A stretch of DNA of 64,000 bases from contig JAITYX010000047.1 in assembly GCA_021018815.1 (NCBI GenBank), positions 372,001 to 436,000 of the forward strand, given 5' to 3'. The notes beneath the pieces are model-generated. The model did no database searches and was not told the origin of the DNA. It was given only the letters and a program-made list of their open reading frames with translations. Origin of the DNA: Talinum fruticosum. Its lineage: Eukaryota > Streptophyta > Magnoliopsida > Caryophyllales > Talinaceae. Each line of letters opens with the position of its first letter. The stretch's first letter is position 1. The translations under genes and the position numbers were made by a program. Of the stretch, positions 1-10,809 are shown one piece after another.

Positions 1-180
1 ATGTAATCAATTATAAAATATAAATAAGTTTGTAATTGTGTTTTCATTGTATTGTTTGGCCATATGATAGTATTGCAACATAATAACTACTTTGTAATTA
101 TGCTACCTCAAACTGAATAATGATGATTGTATTGCAAAAACGATTGTATTATATTATCATTATATTACATTACATCCAAC

Positions 181-465
181 TAAACATTAATGTTCAACTA
201 CAATTAGAATATCGATTTGAATAGCCAATCCATTTGCCATGAACAAATATGACAATGATAATCGATTCAATATATGTTTTTTAAAGAATCAAGTCTTGTT
301 TGTAAAGATAAAAATATTTGTTTGAGGAAACTTTAATCCCCCTAATCATTAATACGCTCACATTAATGTTTAACTATACGTACCTAGCATATTAATTTGA
401 ATAGCCAATCCATTATAACTGTGATAATGATTCAATACATGTTCTTTAAAAGAATCAATTCTAAA
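181..465. repeat. Diverged direct repeat, two copies about 175 bp apart
   Basis: Copy 1 (about 181-295) and copy 2 (about 360-465) share the order 'cattaatgtt', 'tttgaatagccaatccatt', 'gataat..gattcaata', 'tgtt.tttaaa.gaatcaa'. They differ by small indels and substitutions. This looks like an old tandem duplication with no coding content. Confidence 0.6.
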
Positions 466-1427
466 ATTCAAATCGTATAAAAGATAAAAGAGAATAAACT
501 CACCCAAAATTGTATCAAGTGTCATAGATTCACCAAATAATGAAAGTCAAATCCATCTACTTTGAAAAGTTAAGTCTCCAGTCCAAAAATTAACAGTCTA
601 CCTACATATGTAAACTATCCACCTAAGAGTTACCTTGAGGACACCTCCCGCTCCAACGAATCCACCAAGCAAAATATAACAAAACTACATTGCCTCTAAG
701 AATTAAGCTTAGTTCCCCCTCAACTTGATTCAGGGTTATTGCTCGGTTTCTTTTCTTGCTCCTCAAATAAGCTTCGATTAATTCAATCATTACTCTAGCA
801 TTTCCTTGTACCTTAAGCCCTGCCTTCTTACCTACTTTCCAAGCCATTACCTTGTTTGATTTCCTCAAGGATTTTCCCAGCTTTTCTTTAAGCACCTTTT
901 TTGAAGTTTCACTTTCTTCCCTTTTGCCATGTATTTTTTGGTTTTGATTCTCCCTCCTTTTACAACTTTTTCATGAACTACTAAATCAGTCTGCATGGGG
1001 CTATCAAAAAATCCATCTTCAGATTGGTTCGGTCGATCGTTCCCAAGTGTAGCTTCAGAATCCCAAGAGTCACGTATGCCTATTTCACCATTAAATTTGT
1101 CTTCTAGAGTTTCATGTTGTTTCTTTTATCCAACCATATTTGTTATCGTTCTGCTAGTTGACTCCTCTTCTTCCTTTTCTTTATTTTTGTTTCTCCCCAA
1201 TCCAAAACATTCAGCATTCTAAAATTCTCCAACTAGGCTAGACACCCTCACCACCTACACATCATCAGCACATCATCAGATTGCGAGATCATATTGTATT
1301 GTGCACCCTTTCAAGCCAATAATTTCTTGAATCCAATGTCTCTCTGGTGAAAATTTCATTATGATGTTCCATCATAGTATTAATTAGTGGCAATGATGCT
1401 AAAAATTTGGACCAAAGACGGAGTCGA

Positions 1428-1556
1428 TGCCTCAAAGCATTGACTTCAATTGACAACTTTTTGGCCATTGTCAGCTACGTCATTGATGAATGCCTCGAAG
1501 TATTGACTTCAATTGACAACATTTTTGTATTGACTTCAATTGACAACATTATTGAT
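1428..1556. repeat. Short tandem repeat with a 'ttgacttcaattgacaac' core
   Basis: The core 'ttgacttcaattgacaac' occurs three times, at about 1439, 1503 and 1533. The first two copies also share the preceding 'gatgcctc.aag.a' block, giving a repeat period near 63 bp, and the third is a partial copy. It lies in non-coding DNA. Confidence 0.65.
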
Positions 1557-3545
1557 CCTTGGCTGCGACGCCATTGATGATGCATAGTATCCCAGTTTTA
1601 ATACTTTGCCCTTCGCTACTGGAAATTTTTAAAGGAAATCGGTGTAAAAACCACCTGGGCTATGTCAGAGACCGTCTGTTGGATTCTCTGAGGCCTAACA
1701 TTTGTTTAATTGGATTGTATAATGTACAGCCCAACCCATCTTGGCTCGACAACAACACTCATGATCCTCACATATGCCATATATGGTAAATTATTACTAA
1801 CTTCTATGATAATTTTTTTCTAACTTTTTTTAGAACCTAAGCTTCATTATACCAAACAAAATCCTGAAAAATGAAAAATCTGTATAAACTAAGAGTATTT
1901 ATTATAAATTTTAAAAAAGGTTATTAAAACTTTATATATTTGATTCATATAAAAATCTTCAGACTTATATTTTTGTTATTAAAAGAATCTAAACAAACCA
2001 TTCTGTGTATAACAAAACACAAAACCCTTGACGTCCAATTCCCTCTTCTGAAACGCAGAATGGAATCTGATGTACCAAATGTGACAGTGAACTACCATTG
2101 TCAGACATGTCAAGAACAATGTTTGGCCTAGCTCATCTTCCTTATTAACAGCCCTCTGTGCCATTGCACGAAACTAATAGGAACCATCTTACTTTTATTA
2201 TCTCTAATTTAGGTGGTATAATAGCAATCAAAGAGGACCTGCTCGCTGCTCTCCTTGTACAATCCACTGTGCCACAATCACTGCTGTTTTGTGTATATTT
2301 TGCAAGTTTGCTTCCAAGTGGTAATATGTCCAAGTCAAAGTAGCCCCTTGAAGCTAAGACATTGTGTTTAGGAATTATGCCTTCTGCACCACATCACCCT
2401 GTCCCTGTGTACTCCATCATTACATTTGCTCAAACATTTGTAGCCCTTTTCTTCCACTGAAGTATATCAAGTTTAAATAATCATAATTCCACATTAGGTT
2501 ATTGCAGAGGGTAATGCACTTATGTAACATTTTTTTATACCAAGTGAATGTTTTCCCGATAGCAATACTCCCCACTTCCAACCTCTCCCCTAGGCTACAA
2601 TTTCCTTGCCTGTTTGTAGAAGGAGTTAGGGTGGGCTTTAAGCTTATGTTTGTTATCTCTGTCCCCTTAGGCATACAAGTCTGGTTGGTATTCAGATCCC
2701 CTTAGGCATCCAAGCTCAGTTGGGCTACACCTGAGATTAGGACCCAGTTTGATAACCCACAGTTTCCCTCCAACTATGAGAAACATAGCTAATGTTGTGG
2801 TATATTACCAGAAAGGGAAGCAAATGTAAACAAAAGGTGAAGCTCTTCAATTAAAAGCAGCCAAATCGTTCAAAGTCAACAAGCTAAGCAAATGCCTGGC
2901 TTGCAACTTCTAATTTTTATATGAGAGCTCATCTTCTTCTTCACAGTGCATTGACATAACTTTAGATGTCTTAAACCCACCCACTCCACCGGCCTACTCT
3001 CTGATCGATTGTAGTCTACATAGGTTTGGCCTTGCCATCGCCATCTGTGCCTGTAATCTTAATTAAACCTACCCAATCATTGCTATATATGCATGTATAC
3101 AGTACAACAATCAATACCAGATAAATTGTAGGTGATTGGCAATCATTCATTGGGACATCATCGATCAAATTAAAGCTAGCTAGACTCTTCATCAGCTTGT
3201 TTACCCTTCAAATTCGTCCATGTATAATGTATTTAACACAGGGACTTAGCTTATATAGTTTTTTTGTATACAATCACAGCAGAATATGTGTATTATTACT
3301 TCATGAAAATACATATACTTAAAAGTGAAGCTTTGAATAGCTGGTGTTATGAACTCAGAGTCTGACCCATAATCACATCCACCTCCCACATTGACATTCT
3401 GTAAGTTCTGCATAAATTACGGGTGCAAATGTAGATATTCAACTTAGGGTTTGTAGCTCCCTATCTCCTTTGCCAAAAAAAGAAAATTAAAAAAAAAAAT
3501 TAGGGTTATAGCTAGGGTTAGGAAGAAGAGCTAAGCTAGTATTAC

Positions 3546-3632
3546 TTAGTTACCACAGTACGTCTGCCTCAACCACTCCATAACCCAGCAGTCATCCACA
3601 AAGATATGTGGAATAAACGCCTCAAATTCAAT
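3546..3632 (-). other. Possible orphan terminal coding exon
   Basis: On the minus strand a good 3' splice site ('tttaatttggcag') is followed by 28 open codons and a TAA. The peptide contains FEAFIPHIF and ends in CWVMEWLRQTYCGN, which reads like real protein. I do not recognise the family and could not find a convincing upstream partner exon in the following 800 bases. It could be the last exon of a degraded or unusually split gene, or chance. Confidence 0.25.
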
Positions 3633-4431
3633 CTGCCAAATTAAACCACTCCACTCAAAAATTGAGATACAATAATAATACCACACTCAACATAAATGTG
3701 ATCCAATTACAGATAGCTTTTAACCTATTGGAATTCCTACGACTCATGATCCCTTGATCTTGAGCTCCCCTCCCTGATTAAACCAAACTCTCGTACCTCT
3801 TTCAAGTTGGGATGATGATCTTTAACTTAGTAGTATCAACACATCAAGTGGTTTGGTAAATACATATCTGTTTTTCGAAGCATATATGATGTCCAAATTT
3901 TTTTGAGCAAGTTAGATCTCAAATTTAAATATCACCAGTTATTACGTAACATAAGGAGAATCTTCTACAATATCCACATTTTAAATCGAAACGACGTCAG
4001 ATAAGGAGACATGCTAGAATATACAATATGTCATGGGTTTACAATTGCCACCTTACGTTTTTAGTTAAAGATGATTCTTATATACATTGTCCTCTTAGGT
4101 TTACAATGTGAGCTTGATTGTGAGCTTCATAGATATTCATTGCCAAATTTATGAGTCATGAAAATAAGAACTCTTCTTAACCTTCTTGATTATTTTTTTG
4201 GTACCTTGACCCCTTTTGCTTTTGGGTGGGGTAGAGCCGAGTGAAGCAGCGTAGAAATGAGTCAACGCTTTTGTACCATCGCAAAGTGCTTAATTAACGA
4301 CATTTATCACATGTATAAATGTAACGTAAGCTGGGCAAGGCCGAAAGAATCTTCCGTCTCTCCATTCACTCGGAATTCTCAAACTCTTGCCCCCCCAAAA
4401 AAAAATCCAACATTTATATTTAACAAAAGCC
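3633..4431. promoter_or_regulatory. Upstream region of the CCT-motif gene
   Basis: Non-coding, AT-rich DNA directly before the CCT gene. It ends in a C-then-A-rich leader (about 4391-4406) just before the ATG. I see no unambiguous TATA box and claim no specific operator. Confidence 0.3.
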
Positions 4432-5909
4432 ATGTATGGCCAAACTAAGAGCTCTATCTACTATAGCTCCTCCGCATCGTTCAGCCAGTGCAAGCATAAT
4501 TACCCATCCAATTTCTCAACTCTCTTGCCTCAGTCTCAGTCTCTCTCCGGTGAACTCAATTCCACAGCTCTTGAACCAGCCGCTATGCCCATCAATGGGT
4601 CTGGCACAGGGAGTAGCAGCATCGGAAGCAGGTTTAGTGGTGGTAGTAATAGTAGTAGTTACATGGGGTCACCAAGTTCACCTCCAAGTTGCTGTACAAG
4701 CAGTCATCCCCAAAATTGTACTCCGGCTTTTCTTCAGACAAGCCAAAGCGCCCATACCCTCCAAAATGAACTCCACCCTCCTAATTATCTTCCTGTGAGA
4801 GCCAGACAATTCTTCAGTAATGGCCATTTCGATCAGGTAATATTCATTTCACACACAAATTACTGCATCATACAAACAGCTTCCTGTCATTTTTAGCAAA
4901 TTATCAAAACAGGCAGATAATTCACCACCTGTTATATATAAACATGTAACTACTAACTAACATGGTTGATATGTTTCATGGCAGGGAGACAATGGCCTGC
5001 ACTGCCACCATCAACAACAAGGAGGAACTCCATTGGAATCTGAAAGTGTCAGCGTCATTCTCCAAGGTATGGCACAGGTATGTCGGTACAGTCCCGAAGA
5101 AAAGAAAGAGAGAATTGAAAGATACCGAACCAAAAGGAGTCGGAGGAACTTCAACAAGAAAATTCAGGTCAGTGCACTATTTCAGGAACTTCTTTTCCCC
5201 ACTTTGTGAATCAATAAGCACAGGAACATGGCCCCAAAAATAATTAGCAACAATAGGGCATAAACAATACCACTGAAATGAAAAGTGCCATATTCACAGC
5301 AAAATCACACCTTGCTCTATAAAAGAACACATTTATCACAAAAGGGGAGCTACATAACTAGCCCTTTGAAATTAAAGGACATAGGTGGCATGTGAAAGCC
5401 AAGGATAACAGTCATTTCCACTTGCACAATGAAATAAGCAAACATCGTATTCAGTCACAATCATCTTTTAAAGGTTTGTAGCTCCCAACCTTTTAAAAAG
5501 GATGGCATAATCAGATGTACCCATCAATTCCGTGCTAATTACAATGTAGGGAAAAATATTCCGTGTCAAGGACAGGATACATTACTTTTTTATTACAGGC
5601 ATTGTATCTTTTTTGTGAAGAACAATCAGACATAGTCTGATTTATCTACATATTTCTCATAGCCATTCAACATCATCACTTAATTACATTTATATGACTG
5701 CAATTCTTGGGGATCAGTATGCATGCAGAAAGACATTAGCTGACAGCAGGCCAAGAGTTAGGGGACGCTTTGCAAGGAACGATGAGAATGAAAAGACTCA
5801 TAGCTCTATAGATCTACAATGGAGTCAAATGACAGTGGAAGACGATGATGGAGAGTACGAGCACTGGATCTATCTCCTTCACAACATTTCTTCCCACATA
5901 GTGCCTTAA
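4432..5909 (+). CDS. CCT-motif family (CMF) protein, three exons
   Basis: Exons 4432-4836, 4985-5167 and 5718-5909 join without a frame break to give 259 residues. The first ATG after the leader starts MYGQTKSSIYYSSS. The N-terminal two thirds is Ser/Pro/Asn-rich and has no domain, with a short VRARQFFSNG patch ending exon 1. Exons 2 and 3 together encode a CCT motif: RYRTKRSRRNFNKKIQ joined to YACRKTLADSRPRVRGRF, followed by RNDE. The last intron splits the motif at a typical place. There is no B-box or response-regulator domain, so this belongs to the CCT-only class, nuclear proteins of the CONSTANS/TOC1-like motif group often linked to flowering or sugar responses. The family assignment is firm; the biological role is inferred. 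It is one of only two sizeable genes here with an intact frame. Confidence 0.9.
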
Positions 5910-8900
5910 GATTGCTAATTAGCAGTTAACGTCGAAAGCGAGGCAAATAGTAGTTTTGCCTGCCTTGCCTATTTCAACTGTCTATTGTCCATTGTTGTCG
6001 AGTGTTGTTTCAAGAACCAATCTTAGGAGTCGATGTGTATATAGTAACATCTGTGGCAGTGGTCTAAATGATAATAGCGGAATTTCGTCTCAGAAATTGT
6101 TCAAAATTCAAATGGCATAGACAGCATTTTGCATGAGAGGGTTGTGCTTGTGCACGTAGCAAATGCACATCAATCTGTATGCTCCAGTCAATTCAGAATT
6201 TTTCTAGGTTATCTATGCCCTTCTCTTGGACAGCCTGATTTAGTTTTTCCAAAAGCCTCAGTAACTGCACATATTTAGCAATCTGACGAGATTATTTGGA
6301 TACTCCATACATCTAATCAATGAATATGATATTGATGAAATCCACAACGAGCATTAAGAGGACACCACCCCCAAAATAATAACCAATAAAAAAACACACA
6401 CACGCACAAAAGAGAAGAAAACAAAATCTTTACTTTGTGGCCAACTGAGTTTTTAGTTGGCCGTCCGTGGGCGTGAAATATTGCGCTAAAACCTTCCTGC
6501 CTTATTTAATTTTCTAATACAATGCTGGGATAATTGATCGGCAAAAAGAAAATGAAAAACTAAATGTAGGACCTGATGACATCATTGGACAATCAAGTGC
6601 TGAGCAAGCCTGTGAATTTGTCCATCAAAATATAATACATTAGGAAAGGTCATCTAGCTTAAAAGAGGCAGACATTGGGGACTCTGACAAACTTTGGCTT
6701 GAAGTACGTCTTCCCAACATTGCCAGTGAGCAATATGTAGTATTATCTTTCTTGCAACTAATTTTAATAAATTTGCTCGCCTTCCAGCTTCCAACAAGTC
6801 ACAATAGCAACCTTATCAAGACCACAATTAAGCACATTTTTAGCTAGAAATAACTCAGTTTGACTCTCATAATTGAGAATTCTTAAGCAAAAGAGAAATA
6901 ACAGTTGCTTAAAGGAAAGTTGAGCTCTCATTGTCTCCCAAGTTGCAAAACTTCTTTCTCAAATAAAATGTATGAAATGCTTTGAAAAATACTCTGGCAT
7001 TTTTTTACATATTACCATTTTGGTTTGTATAGCTTAGCTCCAAAAACCCTGTATCTAGGTCGGAAAAGTTCTCAATTTCAACCTTATCTTTCACATTGTT
7101 AAAGGAGTAGTCTAAAGAACTGATTCAAGTACCATTTTCCTGTCATGGAATACTCACGCTGTTGAACCAAATGCTGAAGGGTGATGAGCCAAATGGAGGT
7201 CAGAGGAGAGTTCAAACATCAGACTTCCCCAACCTAACCCCCCTCTTTTTCCACATTGGGTTTGGAGTTTTGAGAGAGGGGGAGGGAGCCATTTCAATCT
7301 ACCACAAGAAATGTACAAAAAGAAGGAATAGCTTACAGAAATGAGCAATTTGAAGAGAGGTTAATGAGTATCACAATAAAGAAGAAACTGTGGCTATGCA
7401 CATGATAAAGTAAACAACAGGATCTGCAACGAGAAAGCAATTGGAAAGAGAAGGAAAGACATAACTGACCAAATAGTGCAGATCACTGCTCTATCGACAT
7501 GGAGCCGCTACCTACATGAGCCCTATGAAATGGGAAAAGGTAGAGTTGTTGAATATCATTATAGTTAATCAGAAAATAGGAACCAGAAAGAATACTTAAA
7601 TAACATCAAAGCACAAAAGAGCAGCCACAACATTAGCATTGTTTGCCATTACGCTTCTGAGTGCTTTTATCCCACTTGAAAAATAAACAAATTATCAATG
7701 ACACTGGCACATGAGTAGCACTGCTACAAATTAGCCGCAAAAGAAAAGTGGAACTCGTAGTAGTAGTAATAGTAATTAATGGAACAGCGCGTTAAATCAT
7801 GAGAATAAACAAGAAACCCGCATGGGTCACCTCGGGATTCATGCATACCTTTCGGCAAAGATTCACACAGGAAAATTACTTTCAGCTTGTTTAGCTATCT
7901 GCTGAGGCCAAAAAGACAGGGAAGTTGCTGAGGAGGATCCCTCTCCTCAGGCAGCTATGAACCTATGACAAGAAACACCCCCCTCTCCCCACCCCAAGGT
8001 GTGCCCTGTTTTTATTTCCTTCAGATGAAACCATCTCAGAAGTATCAAACCAGCCCAGACACAACGAAAATGTCACTTTATGGCAGCTGTATTTCATTTT
8101 CTTCATACCCTAAGCTAATTCCTAAGGCTTCACTAACAATGTTCTCCAGCACGCCTCCACACACCCCCCAACCCCACCCCCCAAAAAGCCTTTCTGATAA
8201 CATATATCTAAGCATGCTTATAGTCCGCTTAGATCACTTAAACTTGCATTACCACCGCCTCCATTCACATAAGAAACAACCGCAGGTTAAACTGAAAGGA
8301 GCTATATATTCTTTTGAGTTTTTTTTTTTTTTTGGGGGAGCGAGTAAAGAAAGGGAATGTTTCTCCAGGAAACAATGGAAATTTTTAATCTACCAAAAAC
8401 CATCATCAAGACTAAAAGTCTAGGTATCGGCACATCTACGCATGAGCTTTTTCCCATATGCTAAAAAAGGGGCTATAACCCTAAGAGGCTAAAATAACCA
8501 TTTTCCAAAATCTATGAACAGATCACGGATGAGTCCCCACCATGTGATGCCTTCCATGAAATATGGAATGAGAAACTTGAAAAAACTTTTGAATAGAGTA
8601 GATAATAACTCGCAAGCACCCACTAGAACCCAGATAAAACTTTTATTTGGAACTTCAGAAGTGCCAAACACCAGCATAGTTGAACAAGAAAAATTAAAAT
8701 TTCTTACACACCTAAATCAGAGCAAGAACAGCAGAATTAGTTCCAGAGGTTATCCAATCCATTTGAATTATTATGTATAAATTCAATGATAAAGGAAAGT
8801 ACAAAAAAACAAGGGGAGACCAGAATCAGGAAGAATAACAAACAAAGAAATGAAAGTTCAAACTACTATACATTGATTTGTCATCAGCCATTGACATTTC

Positions 8901-9264
8901 ATCTCCCATTAACATAAGGGAGTTTATGTTTTTTTTATTGTTTCTTTATCGAAGAAGGGAGTTTATGCAGTTAATATAATAACAAAAGACGCTAAATAGG
9001 AATTCCAGGAATATGACAATTCTGGAAAAACTTACAATAACAACTCAGCAAATATGTAGGAAGCTAAAAAGCATTTAGAGCAGGGTCTGCTTCCATTGTT
9101 TCTGTCCTCATCATTCCCTTCCAGTTGCAAAGCACTCAACCTCAAGTACACTGAACTATGCAAAAATTCAAATTATGCAATCTTCTCAAAGAATGATAAC
9201 CACAAGAATAAAGGAAGGAGAACAGTGTACCCAAATTTTTTTCTCAAACTAAAACTCAACATGC
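5910..9264. other. Intergenic, no gene recognised
   Basis: This is 3.3 kb of AT-rich DNA with only short open frames, none resembling a known protein. It has a poly-T/G run near 8320-8340 and pyrimidine-rich patches near 7970-8200. Part of it may be the 3' untranslated region of whatever gene owns the coding-like block at 9265-9546. Confidence 0.4.
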
Positions 9265-9546
9265 TCAAACAACTTTTTCAGGCCATATCCTTTTCACATA
9301 TGATTGGATTCTTGAATGTCCGCAAAAATTTCTTGACAGTAAGCTTCTTCTAAAGGACATTAAATCCTTATTGTCCTGTGCATCAGCCCACTCTACCAGT
9401 TCAAAATAAATCTGTTTGAAAATAGCTTCATACTGAACGTACAAGGAAGAGGAGTATATGGCATCATATCGGAAAGCTTGATGAGCATTGTTCAGTCGCT
9501 CCTTTGTTACTCGTGAATCCTCATCATTCAGGATGCTGCTTCCTTA
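9265..9546 (-). other. Orphan coding-like exon, probably a C-terminal one
   Basis: The minus strand is open for about 90 codons after a possible 3' splice site near 9547 ('ctgtatagtaag') and ends in TGA at 9265. The peptide is of protein-like composition, with segments such as EDSRVTKERLNNAHQAFRYD, YVQYEAIFKQIYFELVEW and ending in YVKRIWPEKVV, and looks helical. I do not recognise the family. No ATG-led frame or matching upstream exon is evident between here and the RPP30 stop at 10810. It may be a lone exon of a decayed gene or a gene with small exons I could not assemble. Confidence 0.4.
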
Positions 9547-10809
9547 CTATACAGTTATTGGTAGGTTAAATGTTTTTCTTCTAAATCCCTAGTCATCCTT
9601 ACCTAGAAAATTTCGCAGTGACATAATGTTTTACGCAATGGTGCATGTATGTATCTACAGCAAGAGCGTTAGGCCCCGTGTTTGGAAAAGGATTTTGTTA
9701 TGAATAAGATACTGCAATCACTGATGAACGCACTAGGAAAGTAACGTCAAGTCTCATAGGAACAATACATGCTGAATCTCTCTTGAAGCCCATAAAAGTC
9801 TTGACACCAATTTCATGGCAATAAATATAATAATAAGCGTGCGAATCCACTAACTTTGAGACCTTAGTATTTTCTCTAAAGATCCATAAAAAGAAACTAC
9901 AAAACACTAATTATACAGGATATTATTTGTTTTGTAGAATACTTAGTACAAAACACTGATAGATGCTGCTGATATAGCTCAAGGTTTTGGCTCCAGCACC
10001 AAATTTAAGTAGACTAAGCCTGATGATATGTGATTGTTCTCTTTCACCTACACGCTTCGACTGAGATACATCAAAGGCACACACCTAGGGTGCCTCTTTG
10101 ACAGGGTCATTCAAAGCCAAGAGGCCAATGGCTCATCGTGTCTCTTGCCTGCATCAAAGCAAGCTATTTGGAACTGCAGTTAAGTTTCTACTAAAGAGAG
10201 ATTGTTTTCTTTTTCCCTTTTACTCCGGGATGGGAAATGGATAGTAATTTTCTCAAAGGCTAACATTTTAAATTAACAGTGTCTTACCATGAAAAATTAC
10301 AAATTTAAAAGGATATTTGCATAAACCCCATATTTGGGAGTGCTACGTATTTGTTTTTTGCTTTTGGGGGGGCACATAAGTCCAAAACATAAGAGCATCA
10401 TATCCAATAATCCAATTTCTTTTTTTCTTCTATACATCAAAACCGAACTCAAGCATATCTACTCTCATTGAATTTGACTTCTATTTTCCAATTGGATGAT
10501 TGAAAGTTGATACCCTGACAAGAGAATGAATTGAAAAATTAGTTCACTACAAGGAACATGGACCAACCCCCTCCCCCAACACGGGGGACAAGATAAATCT
10601 GATTCATGAGAAGTTGAATATATAAATGTACCAGACTATATTGTGAACAAGTGGACTCCAAAATTGCAATTTGCGATTGAAGCTCCAACTGGAAAAAATT
10701 CAAGATCGTATACATTTCACAGACATAACTTTCGATAGCAAAACTGTCAGACTATATCATGTAAAACCTCACATGTACATCAGCCGCAACTCAAAGTCTC
10801 CATGTATAC
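9547..10809. other. Intergenic, downstream of RPP30
   Basis: Non-coding. It follows the RPP30 stop on the minus strand, so its right part should hold that gene's 3' UTR. I see no RNA gene or recognisable repeat. Confidence 0.4.

Larger units (their letters stand above)
1..3545. other. Repeat-rich intergenic DNA, no firm gene
   Basis: AT-rich DNA with scattered short open frames but no protein I can recognise. It holds a diverged direct repeat (about 181-295 and 360-465) and a short tandem repeat near 1430-1550. A minus-strand frame is open from about 960 down to 623; it is lysine/arginine-rich and has no family resemblance I can name, so it could be a transposon remnant. Phrases such as 'ccccttaggcat' recur near 2665 and 2698. 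The segment probably contains decayed mobile elements, but I see no intact ends. Confidence 0.5.

Noticed and set aside
623..960. Possible retroelement protein on the minus strand
   Set aside because: Basic composition only; no reverse transcriptase, integrase or zinc-knuckle motif seen, so no element call is made.
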